Shown here: positions 21,698 to 21,963 of the stretch, one piece after another
Numbering within the stretch: the stretch's first letter is position 1
Layout: every line of letters begins with the position of its first letter
DNA from: an uncultured Acetatifactor sp.
Lineage (GTDB): Bacteria > Bacillota > Clostridia > Lachnospirales > Lachnospiraceae
Assembly: GCA_910577035.1 (NCBI GenBank)
Contig: CAJTKW010000043.1
Span: 12,988-34,950 of the forward strand
Direction: 5' to 3'
Length of the DNA stretch: 21,963 nt
Position numbers and translations under genes: made by a program
The notes under the pieces: generated by a model
Told to the model about the DNA's origin: nothing
Databases searched by the model: none
Seen by the model: only the letters and a program-made list of their open reading frames with translations

Positions 21698-21770
21698 TGA
21701 GACATAGGAGACTCGAACTCCCGACACCTTGATTAAAAGTCAAGTGCTCTACCAGCTGAGCTAATGTCCC
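21698..21770 (-). tRNA. tRNA-Lys (UUU)
   Basis: 73 nt. Acceptor GGGACAT/ATGTCTC (one G-U), D-arm TTAGCTCAGCTGGTAGAGCA, anticodon stem CTTGA/TCAAG with loop CTTTTAA (anticodon UUU), T-arm GTCGGGAGTTCGAGTCTCC, discriminator A. No encoded CCA. Confidence 0.95.
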
Positions 21771-21787
21771 AAAATATTACAAAGAAG

Positions 21788-21859
21788 CAGGGCTAGCTGG
21801 ATTCGAACCAGCGAATGCAGCAGTCAAAGTGCTGTGCCTTACCGCTTGGCGATAGCCCT
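21788..21859 (-). tRNA. tRNA-Gln (UUG)
   Basis: 72 nt. Acceptor AGGGCTA/TAGCCCT with discriminator G, D-arm TCGCCAAGCGGTAAGGCA, anticodon stem CAGCA/TGCTG with loop CTTTGAC (anticodon UUG), T-arm GCTGGTTCGAATCCAGC. It is 17 bp upstream of tRNA-Lys in the same cluster. Confidence 0.95.
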
Positions 21860-21909
21860 GTATATGACACCAAACGTACTAAAACAACGGAATATTACAT
21901 TCTCTTTCG

Positions 21910-21963
21910 GGTGGATAAAGGGATTCGAACCCTTGGCCTCCAGAGCCACAATCTGGCGCGCTA
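21910..21963 (-). tRNA. tRNA-His (GUG), 5' end outside window
   Basis: Only the 3' portion is in view: anticodon stem CCAGA/TCTGG with loop TTGTGGC (anticodon GUG), T-arm AAGGGTTCGAATCCCTT, acceptor strand TATCCAC and discriminator C, the base specific to tRNA-His. It is the first visible member of the His-Gln-Lys cluster. Confidence 0.9.

Noticed and set aside
21216..21743. A 175-codon minus-strand frame
   Set aside because: It runs through tRNA-Leu, the terminator and part of tRNA-Lys, so it cannot be a protein gene.

Overview
The window looks like a chromosomal segment of a low-to-mid-GC Gram-positive anaerobe, most likely a Lachnospiraceae/Clostridia gut bacterium. This is inferred from strong AGGAGG-type ribosome sites, Gram-positive lipoprotein signals, TTGACA/TATAAT promoters, a 7TM GGDEF protein, a yybP-ykoY-type leader, a BlaI-type regulator and the tRNA types. 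No species can be named from sequence alone.

Region 1 (1-9.85 kb) is a surface/signalling neighbourhood. Three large lipoproteins (1-2550, cut by the window edge; 3168-5528; 7379-9847) share a two-part design: a roughly 380-480 residue N-terminal beta-rich region followed by a family-1 solute-binding-protein (SBP) domain. No ABC permease or ATPase is beside any of them. The first and third are close paralogues; the first carries glycine-rich repeat insertions that the other lacks. The middle one follows a small, AT-rich, cysteine-rich secreted protein (2817-3128) that has a near-consensus promoter. The third is followed on the same strand by an ECF-type sigma factor (6735-7298) and a single-pass membrane protein whose extracellular LytM/M23 domain has lost most zinc ligands (5720-6748). 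The lipoprotein, sigma and pseudo-LytM genes read as a possible envelope-sensing cassette.

Region 2 (10.0-16.2 kb): a BlaI/MecI-family regulator broken by an in-frame TGA, then a minus-strand series running from a promoter at about 16.2 kb: DJ-1/PfpI protein, gmd, fcl, manC and an M18 aminopeptidase. gmd, fcl and manC together make GDP-L-fucose from mannose-1-phosphate (manC also has the mannose-6-phosphate isomerase domain). No glycosyltransferase is adjacent. Two structured intergenic elements interrupt the series: a 46-bp tandem repeat between gmd and fcl, and a 188-bp chain of five hairpins between fcl and manC.

Region 3 (16.2-19.6 kb): a CYTH-domain protein on the plus strand overlaps the 3' end of a convergent minus-strand operon. 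That operon has a TTGACA promoter, a probable yybP-ykoY (Mn2+) riboswitch with an overlapping intrinsic terminator, a YrbG-type cation/Ca2+ antiporter and a 7TM diguanylate cyclase.

Region 4 (19.66 kb to the end): a membrane-anchored S41 peptidase whose 5' end lies in a 32-bp tandem duplication, then an 18-bp palindromic tandem repeat, then minus-strand tRNA genes for Leu(UAG), Lys(UUU), Gln(UUG) and a partial His(GUG). An intrinsic terminator separates the Lys gene from the Leu gene.
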